Shown here one piece after another: positions 33,283 through 33,737 of a DNA stretch of 33,737 nucleotides (positions are counted from its first letter, which is position 1; each line of letters starts with the position of its first letter). The notes beneath the pieces are model-generated. The model was not told the DNA's origin. It searched no databases and saw only the letters and a program-made list of their open reading frames with translations. The translations under genes were made by a program, and so were the position numbers. The DNA is from a bacterium (GTDB lineage: Bacteria; Bacillota; Bacilli; Lactobacillales; Streptococcaceae): positions 1 to 33,737 of the forward strand of contig CAJNDD010000019.1 in assembly GCA_905221435.1 (NCBI GenBank). The letters are read 5' to 3'.

Positions 33283-33737
33283 TGTACTGACCCCAAAAAG
33301 TTGGACAAATAATTATTGAAAGGATTTAGTTCTGTACTGCACAGGACTAAGTCCTTTTAGTTTGACTTTAATTCGTTTGTTGTTGTAGTAATCAATGTAG
33401 TCCACAATAGCTTGTTCCAATTGATTAAGTGATTTAAATGTCTTCTCATAGCCGTAAAACATTTCGGATTTCAAAATGCCAAAGAAGGACTCCATCATCC
33501 CATTGTCTGGGCTGTTGCCCTTGCGGGACATAGATGCTTGAATTCCCTTACTCTCTAGAAACCGATGATAAGAATCGTGTTGGTATTGCCAGCCCTGGTC
33601 ACTGTGGAGAATCGTATTCTCATAGTGCTTCTCTGTGAATGCCTGTTCTAACATCGTTTGTACTTGTTCTAAATTAGGCGAACAAGAAAGATTAAAAGCA
33701 ATAATTTCGCTGTTAAAGCCATCTAAAACTGGTGATA
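33283..33737 (-). mobile_element. IS3-family element, IS150-type (partial, runs off the window)
   Basis: The left edge is an inverted-repeat-like end, TGTACTGACCCCAAAAAGTT (33283-33302) followed by GGACA, typical of the IS150 branch. The transposase is read on the minus strand towards ciaH. Only the 3' end is inside the window. Confidence 0.8.
33313..33735 (-). CDS. IS3-family transposase OrfB, C-terminal part
   Basis: The frame is open to the window edge: residues PVLDGFNSEIIAFNLS lie upstream of the internal Met at 33654, so the gene is partial at its 5' end. The DDE integrase core is visible: Asp in VLDGFNSEI, Asp in ILHSDQGWQYQH and Glu in GMMESFFGILKSE, followed by QLEQAIVDYIDYYNNKRIKVKLKGLSPVQYR, the usual end. 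No lesion is seen in the visible part, so the element may be intact. OrfA and the 5' part of OrfB would be right of the window. Confidence 0.88.
   Translation of the reverse strand, partial: SPVLDGFNSEIIAFNLSCSPNLEQVQTMLEQAFTEKHYENTILHSDQGWQYQHDSYHRFLESKGIQASMSRKGNSPDNGMMESFFGILKSEMFYGYEKTFKSLNQLEQAIVDYIDYYNNKRIKVKLKGLSPVQYRTKSFQ

Overview
The window is a chromosomal segment of a Mitis-group Streptococcus (S. mitis / S. oralis / S. pneumoniae relatives). The basis is AT-rich low-GC Firmicute coding style, strong Gram-positive ribosome binding sites, and a run of genes recognisable from the pneumococcal chromosome: slrA, rpsP, khpA, rimM, trmD, gor, infC-rpmI-rplT, gloA, pyrK-pyrDB, a choline-binding lytB, pepN and ciaRH. 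Species was not determined. No tRNA, rRNA, CRISPR array or prophage was seen.

Layout. 1-2020 is an insertion-sequence graveyard: the right end of one IS200-type element, a second IS200 copy whose tnpA has a broken 3' end, and a badly decayed ISL3-family transposase into whose 3' end the IS200 elements have gone. 2058-3128 (minus) holds a zinc-ribbon protein and the lipoprotein cyclophilin SlrA. 3344-8570 (plus) is a housekeeping run (rpsP-khpA, a MazG-like pyrophosphohydrolase, an Imm5-like putative immunity protein, an EamA transporter, an alpha/beta hydrolase, rimM-trmD, a stand-alone ATP-cone protein). 8596-11302 holds a small unknown protein, a PC4/YdbC-like ssDNA-binding protein, bioY and gor. 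An IS30-family transposase fragment (11412-11963) separates this block from the infC-rpmI-rplT operon, which has an attenuator leader and most likely an AUA start on infC.

13727-18065 carries the most unusual pair: an HscC-type Hsp70 and a large J-domain protein with HPE in place of HPD and a multi-pass membrane C-terminal half. Then come gloA, a PyrR-type attenuator with pyrK-pyrDB, the cell-separation glucosaminidase LytB, a lipoprotein nuclease, and an aldo/keto reductase lying between two near-identical terminator/promoter modules.

25010-28490 is a compact run of six small genes in one direction: a Tad2/DUF2829-like protein, a short-chain dehydrogenase, a NUDIX hydrolase, a GNAT acetyltransferase, a stand-alone PEP-utilising TIM-barrel domain that seems to lack the catalytic Cys, and an ASCH-domain protein. 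Overlaps and short gaps suggest co-transcription. The joint function is unknown. The window closes with pepN, the ciaRH two-component system (preceded by a sequence that fits a CiaR box) and the 3' end of an IS3-family element directed back towards ciaH.

The best candidates for something undescribed are the HscC/membrane J-protein pair and the Tad2-SDR-NUDIX-GNAT-PEPU-ASCH cluster. Family assignments come from motifs read by eye and from memory of the families; none was checked by a database search.
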